Source of the DNA: an uncultured Alphaproteobacteria bacterium | Lineage (GTDB): Bacteria; Pseudomonadota; Alphaproteobacteria; Micropepsales; Micropepsaceae | Assembly: GCA_903857685.1 (NCBI GenBank) | Contig: CAIOFO010000110.1 | Span: forward strand, 1-62,153 | Length of the DNA: 62,153 nucleotides | Direction: 5' to 3' | Shown: positions 53,718 through 62,114 of the stretch, piece by piece | Layout of the letters: each line of letters begins with the position of its first letter | Numbering within the stretch: the stretch's first letter is position 1 | Made by a program: the position numbers and the translations under genes | The notes under the pieces: generated by a model | What the model was told of the DNA's origin: nothing | What the model saw: the letters and a program-made list of their open reading frames with translations, nothing else | Databases searched by the model: none

Positions 53718-54904
53718 GCATCCTCCGCAAGCCGGATGCCGCTGAATTGCCAGCGGGCATGCGGCGGGAAAAAATTGCGATAGGAAATGCGCCCATGGCC
53801 TGGCGGCGTGGCGATGCTGCCGCCGCGCAAAACCAGTTGTCCCACCATGAATTTCCCATTGTATTCGGCGGCGACGCCCTCAAATGGCCGGAAGCCGGGA
53901 TAGGGGTCATGGGACGAACGGGTCCATTCCCACACTTCACCATGGGCAAATTGCGGCGCCATCGTCTCCCATTCAAATTCGGTGGGCAGCCGCTTGCCAG
54001 CCCAGGCGGCAAAGGCCGCGGCTTCAAGGAAACTCACATGTTCGACAGGCGCGTTCGGATCGAGCGGCTCCACCCCGGCCAGGGTGAACCGGCTGCGGCT
54101 GCCGTCGCTGTCGCTCAGCCAGTAGAGCGGTGCGTCCCAGCCTTCTTCCTGCACGCGCGCCCAGCCGTCGCTGAGCCAGAATTCGGCGCGGCGATAGCCG
54201 CCATCGGCGATGAAGGCGAGATATTCGCCATTGGTCACGGGCGTGGAGGCGATGCGGAACGGATGCAGCAGCGCATCGTGGCGCGGCGTCTCATTGTCGA
54301 AGGCGAAATCCTGCCCGCCATGGCCGATCTGAACAATGCCGCCGGGATGGGCCAGCCATTCGCGCCCGCGCGCCGCGCGCGGCGGCGATGTTTCCCTGTG
54401 ATAGGCCGGCAGCAGCGGATTGCAGAAAAATGCATGCTTGATGTCGGTGAGAATCAATTCCTGATGCTGCTGCTCATGATTCAGGCCCAGCCGGATGCGC
54501 GAAGCCAGCTTTTCGTCGTCCAGCCGCAACAGCAGCGATTCCATCGCCGCGTCGACATGCCGGCGATAGGCCATCACCTTGTCCAGCGCCGGCCGCGTAA
54601 GCAGGCCGCGGCGGGCGCGGGGATGCCGCGGACCCAGCGCCTCGTAATAGGAATTGAACAGAAAAGCGAAATGCGGATCGAACGGTGCATAACCGGCGTC
54701 CTGACCCAAAATCAGGCTTTCGAAAAACCAGCTGCTATGGGCCAGATGCCATTTGACGGGACTGGCGTCAGGCATCGACTGGATGGTGCAATCTTCCGCC
54801 GATAGCGGCGCGGCCAGGACCTCGCTGTGCGCCCGCACAGCGCGGAAGGCAGCCAGCAGGCTTCCGCCGGAAGGTTCGCGTGCGATTCCGGTGACGGCGG
54901 CCAT
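53714..54904 (-). CDS. egtB: ergothioneine sulfoxide synthase EgtB
   Basis: 396 residues from ATG 54904, where CAGGGA sits upstream; the open frame extends further but without a fitting start. The N-terminal DinB-like domain has KWHLAHSSWFFESLIL and the iron-binding LNHEQQHQELILTDIKHAF (His-x3-His-x-Glu type). The C-terminal FGE/sulfatase-like domain has FRIASTPVTNGEYLAFI, LPTEFEWETMAP, GEVWEWTRSSHDPYPGF and RISYRNFFPPHARWQFSG. It is an iron enzyme joining a thiol donor to hercynine. With no egtC or gamma-glutamyl ligase nearby, direct use of cysteine, as in other alphaproteobacterial EgtB enzymes, is plausible. Confidence 0.94.
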   Translation of the reverse strand: MAAVTGIAREPSGGSLLAAFRAVRAHSEVLAAPLSAEDCTIQSMPDASPVKWHLAHSSWFFESLILGQDAGYAPFDPHFAFLFNSYYEALGPRHPRARRGLLTRPALDKVMAYRRHVDAAMESLLLRLDDEKLASRIRLGLNHEQQHQELILTDIKHAFFCNPLLPAYHRETSPPRAARGREWLAHPGGIVQIGHGGQDFAFDNETPRHDALLHPFRIASTPVTNGEYLAFIADGGYRRAEFWLSDGWARVQEEGWDAPLYWLSDSDGSRSRFTLAGVEPLDPNAPVEHVSFLEAAAFAAWAGKRLPTEFEWETMAPQFAHGEVWEWTRSSHDPYPGFRPFEGVAAEYNGKFMVGQLVLRGGSIATPPGHGRISYRNFFPPHARWQFSGIRLAEDA

Positions 54905-55211
54905 GAAAATCCCTGATGCTGCTGCAGTGAATTCGGCGGAAGACAGAAGCTGTACCCAGGACAACGGGGCTGAAACCGCCAGGTTCCTGGCTTGGGACCG
55001 GCCCCGGGCCATTTCTAGCATGCCAGGCCGGGCAGGGGCCGATTGTAATTTTATTGCCGTGATTTCACCGAATATGTTCCCCGGGACCGTGAAAACGGGC
55101 CCTGTGGCTTGAAAACATCAGGATTTTGGCGCGTTTTTGTTGAGCCTGGGAGCCTGTCTCTGGTATTTTCACCCCAAGGGCCTACGTCTCAAGGGCTTGG
55201 GACTGAGTGGA
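54905..55211. other. 307-bp divergent promoter region between egtB and the outer-membrane gene
   Basis: No supported gene. The two flanking genes start outward, so both promoters must lie here. I do not see a convincing operator. The region next to 55100-55150 (AAAACATCAGGATTTTGGCGCG) is AT-richer than its surroundings. Confidence 0.4.
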
Positions 55212-56333
55212 ATGAAACGGGTTTTGACCGCCGCGATTATCGCGGCCGGCCTTGCCGCCTCTGGCGCGCAGGCAGGCGCTGATGGTTTGCGCGTGCCCGT
55301 CAGCCTCACCTCCTTCGGCGTGGCGCAGGCGATCGCGTCCTACCAGATGTCGGCAGCGGGTCTGGCGCTGGGACCGGCGACGGTTTCGTCGGGCAATGAG
55401 TTTGCCGGCAGCCCCGTTGTGATGCCGGTGATTTATGGCAGCGCAATGTTGCCGCAGAGTTTCGCGGCCACGACCGCGCTGAGCATGAATTTGGCGCTGG
55501 ACGCGGGATACAATCTCGATCTGGGGCAGCGTTTCGAAAATTACAGCGCGTTGAAGTCGCCGCTGCTCGAGCAGACAAGTTTCCTGGGCCTGGCCAATGG
55601 CGGCACCTATGCCGGCGCAACCTATGCGCCGGCGCCCAATTTGCGCGTGCGCCTCGGCGCCCAGCTCAAGAGCAACCGGCTCGACAGTTTTACTTTTGAT
55701 CCCACCCTGGGCATGCAAGGACTGCCGCTGGCCTATGACAATGGCGCCTCGCGTTCGCTGCTGGCCGGCGCCTCCTGGGATCTTGCCGACTGGGGCGGCC
55801 TCAATCTCAGCGGCATCGTCAATCAACAGCAGGGCCTGCCGGTTGGCGCCAGTCCGATGGCCGATCTCACGCCGTCCAGTACCTCCACCACCAGCGCCTT
55901 GAATGTTTCGGCGCACATGAATTTCGGCAGCGGCTGGGTGACCACGGCGGCCTTCAGCGGCGGTCTGACCCAACTCGACCAGAAGGGCCGTGCGCCCACC
56001 GAGATTGACAGCCATGCCTATTCGATCGCCATCGCCAAACATGGCTTGTTCGGCGCGGATGCGGTGGGCTTCTCCTTCAGCCGGCCCAGCCCCAGCCTTC
56101 TGGACAATGGCTTCGAGATGGTGGCGGCCTCGGGCGACCTGCCGCCGGTATTCGTGGCCAATGACAGAATGCCGGGCGCCACGCCGGAAACAGATTTGCA
56201 ACTCGGCTATGTCACCAGCTTCCTGGACGGGGCGCTGGCGCTCCAGGCCAACGCGGCCTATCAGATGAATTATCAGGGCCAGACCGGCGCCACCTCGCTG
56301 GCGGTGCTTTCCCGCGCCAAAATCAAATTCTGA
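55212..56333 (+). CDS. predicted outer-membrane beta-barrel protein, unknown
   Basis: 373 residues from ATG 55212 (GAGTGGA upstream). The signal peptide is MKRVLTAAIIAAGLAASGAQAG. The mature protein is made of alternating strands (LRVRLGAQLKSNRLDSFTFD, SLLAGASWDLADWGGLNLSG, WVTTAAFSGGLTQLDQ) and ends in RAKIKF, with the terminal Phe expected for BAM-dependent outer-membrane barrels. It resembles the transporter-barrel end of autotransporter proteins, but without a passenger. Function unknown; divergent from egtB. Confidence 0.7.
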   Translation: MKRVLTAAIIAAGLAASGAQAGADGLRVPVSLTSFGVAQAIASYQMSAAGLALGPATVSSGNEFAGSPVVMPVIYGSAMLPQSFAATTALSMNLALDAGYNLDLGQRFENYSALKSPLLEQTSFLGLANGGTYAGATYAPAPNLRVRLGAQLKSNRLDSFTFDPTLGMQGLPLAYDNGASRSLLAGASWDLADWGGLNLSGIVNQQQGLPVGASPMADLTPSSTSTTSALNVSAHMNFGSGWVTTAAFSGGLTQLDQKGRAPTEIDSHAYSIAIAKHGLFGADAVGFSFSRPSPSLLDNGFEMVAASGDLPPVFVANDRMPGATPETDLQLGYVTSFLDGALALQANAAYQMNYQGQTGATSLAVLSRAKIKF

Positions 56334-56402
56334 TAATCCCGTAGTGCTGTTCGCAGCCATGGAACGATGCCGTGCCGGCAGGTTCTTTCAGGAAATCCGC
56401 AA

Positions 56403-57701
56403 ATGCATCTTCTAAGTCCTGCGGTGTTGGCCAATCTGAGCCGGCTCGGTCTGGCCTTCGCGGCCGTTGCGCTGGCCCCAACCCCTGCTTTGTCTCAAAC
56501 GCCCATGGAATTTCCCAGAGCCGCCCCGGCAGAGGTGGGCATGTCTGCCGAAAAACTGGAAGCGGCCACCCGTGCACTGCAGGCCCATGTCGATGCCGGT
56601 GATATTGCCGGCGCCGTGGCGGCGGTTATCCGGAACGGCAAGCTGGTTTACAGCGCGGCCGTCGGCCGCCGGGACATCGAATCGACTTCGCCCATGACGT
56701 TTGACTCCCTGTTTCGCGTCTACTCCATGTCACGGCCGATGGCATCCCTGGGCATCCTCATGCTGCAGGATGAGGGTCGGCTGAACGTGGGCGATCCGGT
56801 GAAACAATATCTGCCGAAATTTGCCGGTCAGCGTGTGCTGGTTGATCCCAATGTCCAGGACCCGGACCAGACCCGGCCGCGCAAGGGCGATATCACCCTC
56901 GCCGAGCTGATGACCCACACCTCCGGCTTCGGCAACCGGGATTCCAAGATGTATGTAGACCGGAATATGCGCAGTTGGGACCAGACGCTGGCACAGGTGG
57001 TTGACAATATGGCGGCTGCGCCGCTGTTCGAGGATCCTGGCACCGCCTACCGCTATGGCGAAAGCGCCGATGTCCTGGGACGGGTCATCGAAGTCGTGTC
57101 CGGCATGAAGCTGGAGGATTTCTACCAGCAGCGGATCTTCGGGCCGCTAGGCATGCGTGATGCGGTCTATTACGTGGACGCTGCGCGGCGCAACCGCCTG
57201 GCGACGGTCTATCGTCCCCTTGCCGGCGGCCAATTGCAGCCGTTTGAAATCGAGCCGATTCCGGTGACGCAGCATCGCGCCCTGATCAGTGCCGTTGGCC
57301 TGGTGACATCCACCATGGATTATATTCGCTTCTCGCAGTTCTTCCTCGATGACGGCAAGGTGAATGGGCGGCAATTGCTCAGTTCGGGGGCTGTCCGGCT
57401 GGCGGAGAACAATGCCCTTGCCGATTCCGTTTTGCCGATAGGCAAGACAGGTTACAACACCGGAACCGGCTGGAGCTTGGGAGGGTTTGCCGTGGTGATG
57501 AATCCCGCCGCCTATGATCACACCGTCAGCCCCGGGGAATTCTGGTGGGACGGTTCGGCCGGCACCCGGTTCTGGATTGATCCGCGGGAGAATATGGTCA
57601 CGGTCATCATGGCCCAGATTCAGCCCACCGACGGCAAGCATTTCCGGGAACAGTTCAAGTCGCTGGTTTACGCCGCCATTGAAAAGCATCGGGCGCCATG
57701 A
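56403..57701 (+). CDS. secreted serine hydrolase, beta-lactamase class C family (SxxK Lys replaced by Arg)
   Basis: 432 residues from ATG 56403. A signal peptide ends TPALSQ (about residue 32). The family fold is clear: GDIAGAVAAVIRNGKLVYSAAVGRRDI, LFRVYSMSRPMASLGILML, ITLAELMTHTSGFG, YRYGESADVLGRVIE and the C-terminal GWSLGGFAVVM. In the active-site motif the serine is followed by Met-Ser-Arg (codon CGG) rather than the canonical Lys of SxxK, so the general base is missing or altered. Relatives are penicillin-binding-like esterases and D-Ala peptidases. Activity is uncertain. The family call is secure. Confidence 0.85.
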   Translation: MHLLSPAVLANLSRLGLAFAAVALAPTPALSQTPMEFPRAAPAEVGMSAEKLEAATRALQAHVDAGDIAGAVAAVIRNGKLVYSAAVGRRDIESTSPMTFDSLFRVYSMSRPMASLGILMLQDEGRLNVGDPVKQYLPKFAGQRVLVDPNVQDPDQTRPRKGDITLAELMTHTSGFGNRDSKMYVDRNMRSWDQTLAQVVDNMAAAPLFEDPGTAYRYGESADVLGRVIEVVSGMKLEDFYQQRIFGPLGMRDAVYYVDAARRNRLATVYRPLAGGQLQPFEIEPIPVTQHRALISAVGLVTSTMDYIRFSQFFLDDGKVNGRQLLSSGAVRLAENNALADSVLPIGKTGYNTGTGWSLGGFAVVMNPAAYDHTVSPGEFWWDGSAGTRFWIDPRENMVTVIMAQIQPTDGKHFREQFKSLVYAAIEKHRAP

Positions 57702-57736
57702 TTGCCGGTAACCCCAAGTCCGCGCCAAGATAGAGC

Positions 57737-58561
57737 ATGACCATCAGGAGTTTTGCCGGGCTGATCCTGGCCGGCATTGCCGCGCTTGCGCTTTACGCAT
57801 TCTGGCTTGAGCCATCCTCCTTGCGGCTCACAACCTACAAGGTGCCGCTATATGGCTCGCCCGCGCTGGCGGGCCTGAAAATTGCCGTGATCGGCGACCT
57901 GCACGGCGGCGCGCCTTACATCGATACCGCAAAGATCGATGCCGTCACGGCCATGACAAATGCCGCAAAACCCGACTTGATTTTGCTCACCGGCGACTAT
58001 GTGGTTTCGGAAACACTGGGCGCCCGTCACATGGCGATTGACGTCATTGCCGCGCATCTGAAATCCCTGTCCGCGCCCCTGGGGGTCTATGCCGTCCTCG
58101 GCAACCACGACAATTGGGAAAATGCGGCGCGGATTTCCGCCGCCTTGCGCCATGCCGGCATTACCGTGCTGGAGAATGCCCATCTCGTGATCCCGTCTGC
58201 GCGCGGCCCGCTTTACCTCGCCGGCCTGGGCGATACCTATACCAGCGGGGCGCAGCCGGCCGTGGCTTTGTCGGGCATACCGGAGGCCGCCAATGCAATC
58301 TGTTTTACCCATACGCCGGACGTATTCGCCAATTTGTCACCGCTTTGCGCGCTGACGGTGGCAGCACACACCCATGGCGGACAGGTGGTTTTGCCCTTTT
58401 GGGGTCCGCTCTATATCCCCTCCGGCTTCGGGCGGCGCTATGCCGCTGGAATAATTCGCGAACATGGCAGGACGCTGTTTGTCAACACGGGCATCGGCAC
58501 CAGCATTCTGCCGGTGCGTTTCGGGGTGCCGCCGGAAATATCCCTTCTTGTGTTGCAGTAA
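57737..58561 (+). CDS. membrane-anchored metallophosphoesterase (YaeI/LpxG-like)
   Basis: 274 residues with one N-terminal helix (about 6-23). All calcineurin-type metal motifs are present: GDLHGG (about 53-58), TGDYV, GNHDNWE, and THTP followed by AAHTHGGQVVLPFWG. This is the YaeI/LpxG-like group of inner-membrane phosphodiesterases, some of which cleave UDP-diacylglucosamine in lipid A synthesis. It is the last GC-rich gene before the AT-rich island. RBS is weak (AGATAGAGC). Confidence 0.9.
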   Translation: MTIRSFAGLILAGIAALALYAFWLEPSSLRLTTYKVPLYGSPALAGLKIAVIGDLHGGAPYIDTAKIDAVTAMTNAAKPDLILLTGDYVVSETLGARHMAIDVIAAHLKSLSAPLGVYAVLGNHDNWENAARISAALRHAGITVLENAHLVIPSARGPLYLAGLGDTYTSGAQPAVALSGIPEAANAICFTHTPDVFANLSPLCALTVAAHTHGGQVVLPFWGPLYIPSGFGRRYAAGIIREHGRTLFVNTGIGTSILPVRFGVPPEISLLVLQ

Positions 58562-58807
58562 GTTGCAGGGAGAGGCGCGCTTGGCTACAAAGCCCCGGCT
58601 TTCTCCCACCGTTTCAAGGATCAGCTGATGGCCGGGCCGCAATTCGTTTATGTGATGAAAACATATACCTAATATATTGATATTACACGATTTATAAATT
58701 TTACAGTTGTTTTACAACGGCACTGCAGCATTGCAAATTCAATGAGTTAGCGACAAAGTTTTCACAGCTATTTCACAGAAACGCTCACAGGCGGAAATCT
58801 GCGACTG
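58562..58807. other. boundary between GC-rich chromosome and AT-rich island
   Basis: No gene. Base composition changes abruptly around 58640-58680, from GC-rich to runs such as CATATACCTAATATATTGATATTA. The integrase gene begins right after. An attachment site is expected here, but no tRNA or repeat copy is visible, because the island's other end is outside the window. Confidence 0.6.
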
Positions 58808-60067
58808 ATGAAAGCGAAGACGACTTTCTACAAAGACACGATCAAAATCTTAGATGATCTCATCATCTACAGACGAGCGGATGTATCGCACGAACGCTTC
58901 TATGCGCGGATTTCTATTAAGGGAACGCGGAAATACAAAGTTGTGGCACTGACTACAACTTCTGCAGAACAAGCAAAATCAGAAGCGGGAACAAGATATG
59001 CGGAAACGCTGTTCGCTGTAAAAAACGAAATGGCGATTTTTCGCAGAACATTCGATCAAGTGGCACGAGAGTTTCTTGTCAAAGAAAAAGCGAGAACAGG
59101 TTATTCGGACAAAGGCGGAATAACTAATCATCGCTATCGCGTTCTTGAAAATCACTATCGTGTTCAACTCAGTAAATATTGCGGAACTAAGAGTGCTGCT
59201 GAAATTGGCGCTGAAGAATGGATTGGATACGCTGTATGGAGACAACAGCACGGTAAAGGCAGATCAGGAGGATTAGTTTCGTCAGCAACTATAAGATCTG
59301 AGATGGCGTGCTTTCGAAGCATAATGAACTTCGCTGCTTTGCGTGGGTATGTGAAAGAATCAAAAATCAAAAATGCTTTTTCAGGAAGGCATATGACTTC
59401 TCACGAAAGGCGGGATGCATTCACAAAAACTGAATATAGTGCGCTTTATAAGTTTATGCGGCATTGGGCCAAGCAAGACGGACTTCAGGAAGTCAATCTT
59501 TGGACAAGACAAATGGCTCGCAACTTCATTTTGATCATGGCGCGCACGGGTATGCGGAATACGGAAGCGCGGAACTTGCGATGGGCGGATGTATACTTCG
59601 AAGAAAAAAGAAATCGCGTGATTTTCAATGTCTATGGAAAAAGCAAAAAGCGTACTTTTGAAGCTCAAGGTAGGGCGTGGATCTATCTTGAGCGCATAAA
59701 GAAAATATCAAAAGCAACTGATAGCAAAGATTTTGTCTTCTCGACATTTGAGGGACAGCAATCGAAGCAGCTCTATAATCGCACAATACACGATCTGCTT
59801 GATGCATCAGGTTTGGCGATTTCCTCTTCAGGAAAAAGACGGAGCACTTACAGTTTGCGGCATACTTTCGCTACTTTTCGTATTCAAGCAGGCGCTGATG
59901 TTTATTCTCTCGCAAAGGTCATGGGGACATCAGTACAGATGATAGAGCAGTCATATGGACACATTTCATCTCGTAGTGCGTCAGATTCTGTAATACTAGG
60001 AACGGGAATGCGCAGAGACAAGACAGGCTTGATACAGGACGTGATAAAGACAACTTCGAAAAAGTGA
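58808..60067 (+). CDS. tyrosine recombinase (phage-type integrase)
   Basis: 419 residues. An N-terminal SAM-like/core-binding part (about 70-215: FRRTFDQVAREFLVKEKART) is followed by the catalytic domain. The first catalytic Arg is in MARTGMRNTEARNLRW (about 248). The second box is TYSLRHTFATFR (about 350), with Tyr at the usual His of HxxR, a common phage-integrase variant. The nucleophile is Tyr near 382 in QSYGHIS. It integrates or excises the element by site-specific recombination. The gene is markedly AT-rich compared with everything to its left. Confidence 0.93.
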   Translation: MKAKTTFYKDTIKILDDLIIYRRADVSHERFYARISIKGTRKYKVVALTTTSAEQAKSEAGTRYAETLFAVKNEMAIFRRTFDQVAREFLVKEKARTGYSDKGGITNHRYRVLENHYRVQLSKYCGTKSAAEIGAEEWIGYAVWRQQHGKGRSGGLVSSATIRSEMACFRSIMNFAALRGYVKESKIKNAFSGRHMTSHERRDAFTKTEYSALYKFMRHWAKQDGLQEVNLWTRQMARNFILIMARTGMRNTEARNLRWADVYFEEKRNRVIFNVYGKSKKRTFEAQGRAWIYLERIKKISKATDSKDFVFSTFEGQQSKQLYNRTIHDLLDASGLAISSSGKRRSTYSLRHTFATFRIQAGADVYSLAKVMGTSVQMIEQSYGHISSRSASDSVILGTGMRRDKTGLIQDVIKTTSKK

Positions 60068-60121
60068 GGCGACAGGTATTTTGAAAGCGTTCTGATCTTC
60101 AGTTGCTTCTTTGACTGAATT

Positions 60122-60418
60122 TCAGTCAGCTAGCTCAAACTCAACGCTTTGCTCGTTCACGCACGCATGACACCTCTCGCTCATTTCGATAAAGCGCATC
60201 CCAAGCTGCCGATATCGAATATTCGATACCATCTGCTCACCAGCTTTCTGCAAACGACTCGCGCATATAGCAATAGAACCAATGCTTGGAGCAGTTTTTT
60301 TGAAGCGATGCGTTCGTAAATAGCTTTCGCTGTGTCCAAGCCAACATTCGCTGAATTCGCTCTCGCTTGAGACAATTCCAGCATTTCTCAAAAGTTCATA
60401 CGTCTCGTTTAGCACCAT
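60122..60418 (-). CDS. small DUF6626-like protein, unknown
   Basis: 98 residues from ATG 60418; an upstream in-frame ATG at 60469 would add 17 residues. The segment MVLNETYELLRNAGIVSSES followed by WLGHSESYLRTHRFKKTAPS reads like the short proteins of DUF6626 type found in alphaproteobacterial genomes and islands, possibly helix-turn-helix. It is convergent with the integrase (a GACTGA-ATT-TCAGTC hairpin at 60113-60127 lies at the 3' ends) and divergent from the Rep-like gene, so it may be the island's repressor-type control. That role is inference. Confidence 0.6.
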   Translation of the reverse strand: MVLNETYELLRNAGIVSSESEFSECWLGHSESYLRTHRFKKTAPSIGSIAICASRLQKAGEQMVSNIRYRQLGMRFIEMSERCHACVNEQSVEFELAD

Positions 60419-60514
60419 TTTTTTCGAATTTTCCCTTTGTAGATAAATAACTGAGTGAACGCGCGTCAATAAGAGACGAGCCTAATATATGTTATTTATC
60501 AAGGACTTACGGGG

Positions 60515-61045
60515 ATGCAGAAAAACAGCTATTTCAAGACCAATTTAGCCCCAAATATATGCCCAGTTATTGACCAAAAAACCCGCATATCAATTGCTCT
60601 GATTGAGCATGTGAAACCAACACACTTCATTACGCTCTCACTGTGTCAGGGGCGCAAAATTGAAGGCATGCATGGTAGTCAAAAATGGGTCAGCGGCGAC
60701 GATGTTATTTATGACGAAGCGTACAGCGGATACGTAAGGTCACTGTCAAAGCTTGTCACAAGACGCAGCTTTTGGGACAAGTATAAGCTCAGTTTGCGTA
60801 ACGCTGGCATCATCGAAGGCGGAAATCGCATCGAGCGAAATCATATGCACATCATTATCGCAAAACCAGGCGATGTGAGCGAAGAAAGGTTTCGCATTAT
60901 GGCTTATCGGGCAGCTGCTCGAAATTCATGGATCATGAATGGTGGGCACAGCGTGGATATTCAAAGCATCAAAAATAGCGTCGAAGCTGTATACGCGACT
61001 TTTTACAGCATGAAGCGTGGAGTGGATCGAATTTGTATGGGCTGA
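60515..61045 (+). CDS. HUH-type replication initiator / relaxase-like protein
   Basis: 176 residues. The three motifs of HUH endonucleases appear in order: motif I HFITLSL (about 37-43), motif II RNHMHIIIAKP (His-x-His about 110-116) and motif III AVYATFYSMKRG (Tyr with downstream Lys, about 160-171). Such proteins nick single-stranded DNA and start rolling-circle replication or transfer of plasmids, inovirus-like phages and integrative elements. It is short, without a helicase domain, so Rep of a small replicon or inovirus-like Gp2 fits best. It is divergent from the DUF6626-like gene and preceded by ACGGGG. Confidence 0.65.
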   Translation: MQKNSYFKTNLAPNICPVIDQKTRISIALIEHVKPTHFITLSLCQGRKIEGMHGSQKWVSGDDVIYDEAYSGYVRSLSKLVTRRSFWDKYKLSLRNAGIIEGGNRIERNHMHIIIAKPGDVSEERFRIMAYRAAARNSWIMNGGHSVDIQSIKNSVEAVYATFYSMKRGVDRICMG

Positions 61046-61547
61046 ATAGCTCAAAGACATAGCTGAAGTGGCAGAACTAAAGCAGCAACGTATTGGAGCG
61101 CTTAGTTCGTGTGAGAGTATCTTGCGCGTCAAATCTACTACAGAAAGCACAACGGGTTCTGAAAGGAATACTGACAAACAAAGTGCGGATGTGAAATTCG
61201 TGCTTTAGCTACGCTATGTCTAATTGAAGGCCAACAATAGAACACGGTGAACGAAACTGCTTCAAAGTAGGCAAGACTATTTTGAAAAGCATCTCGATGC
61301 AGATTGGTCGAGTGAAAGCGAAGCTGGAACGAGAGCAATCAAAATCGAGTGTGGAACTGCGAAGCGCAGCGCAGCAGTTACGCAGCTAATTACAGATCAC
61401 GTTCTGATATTAAGAAATACACAAAAATTAACGAGATAAGCATATCCATTTGGAAATGCATTGGATTTCACTGGTTCGATTTCGGTAGGACACGTGGATT
61501 CATAAACATATGATTCTTACAGAGGAAATGTTTATGGGATTCACGAA
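61046..61547. other. 502-bp AT-rich gene-free region in the island
   Basis: No supported gene. It follows the Rep-like gene and could hold its origin (nick site), but I do not see a convincing hairpin origin. Part of it (61369-61385, GCGAAGCGCAGCGCAGC) is a short GC-rich repeat-like patch. It is AT-rich elsewhere. Confidence 0.4.
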
Positions 61548-62114
61548 ATGGCAAAGGCAAAAGTTCTATCGAAAGACGAAATCAAGCGTGTCATGCGTCT
61601 CGCTGAAAGCAGCAGTCACGGCGAGAGAGATAAGCTGACACTCGCTTTGAGCATTTACGCTGGAATGCGAGTTGGTGAGATCGCAGCTCTTAAGATCGGT
61701 GATGTGCGCGGTATCGACGGGAAAGCAGTCGAGATCATTCATCTGACAAAGCATCAAACAAAGGGAAATCGCTCTAGGCGTGTCTTCGTCGGAGAAGAAC
61801 TGCGGAAGCTGCTCAATAATTATCTGAGCAAAACAAGCTCGCTCAAAGACAACACAGCTCTAATTCGAAGTACTCGAACTGGTGGGCATTTCAGCAATGT
61901 CAGTCTTAGTACACGCATCAAAACGATCTATAGATCTGCTGGAATCAAAACGAGCAGTCATTCTGGGCGCAGAACATTTGCGACTAGAAAAAATGAGCTC
62001 GGGATTGGAATGCGGACAATTCAGCAGCTTTTGGGTCACGCGAATATAGCGACTACGGCACTTTATTGTGACGTCAGCGACAGGCAGCTCAAGAACGCGG
62101 CCAATGCTGTCTAA
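61548..62114 (+). CDS. short tyrosine recombinase (catalytic domain only)
   Basis: 188 residues. It lacks the N-terminal core-binding domain of usual integrases and begins directly with the catalytic half: LSKDEIKRVMRLAES, first Arg in YAGMRVGEIAALK (about 41), TKHQTKGNRSRRVFV, HxxR in HSGRRTFATR, LLGHANIATT and the nucleophile Tyr in ALYCDVSD (about 172). All catalytic residues are present. Such short recombinases occur on plasmids and phages. It is AT-rich like the rest of the island. An in-frame ATG 14 codons upstream is blocked, so the start at 61548 is the best choice. Confidence 0.9.
   Translation: MAKAKVLSKDEIKRVMRLAESSSHGERDKLTLALSIYAGMRVGEIAALKIGDVRGIDGKAVEIIHLTKHQTKGNRSRRVFVGEELRKLLNNYLSKTSSLKDNTALIRSTRTGGHFSNVSLSTRIKTIYRSAGIKTSSHSGRRTFATRKNELGIGMRTIQQLLGHANIATTALYCDVSDRQLKNAANAV

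Noticed and set aside
61138-61338. Short minus-strand frame in the island's gene-free part
   Set aside because: No RBS, no domain, and residue composition unlike the island's real genes.
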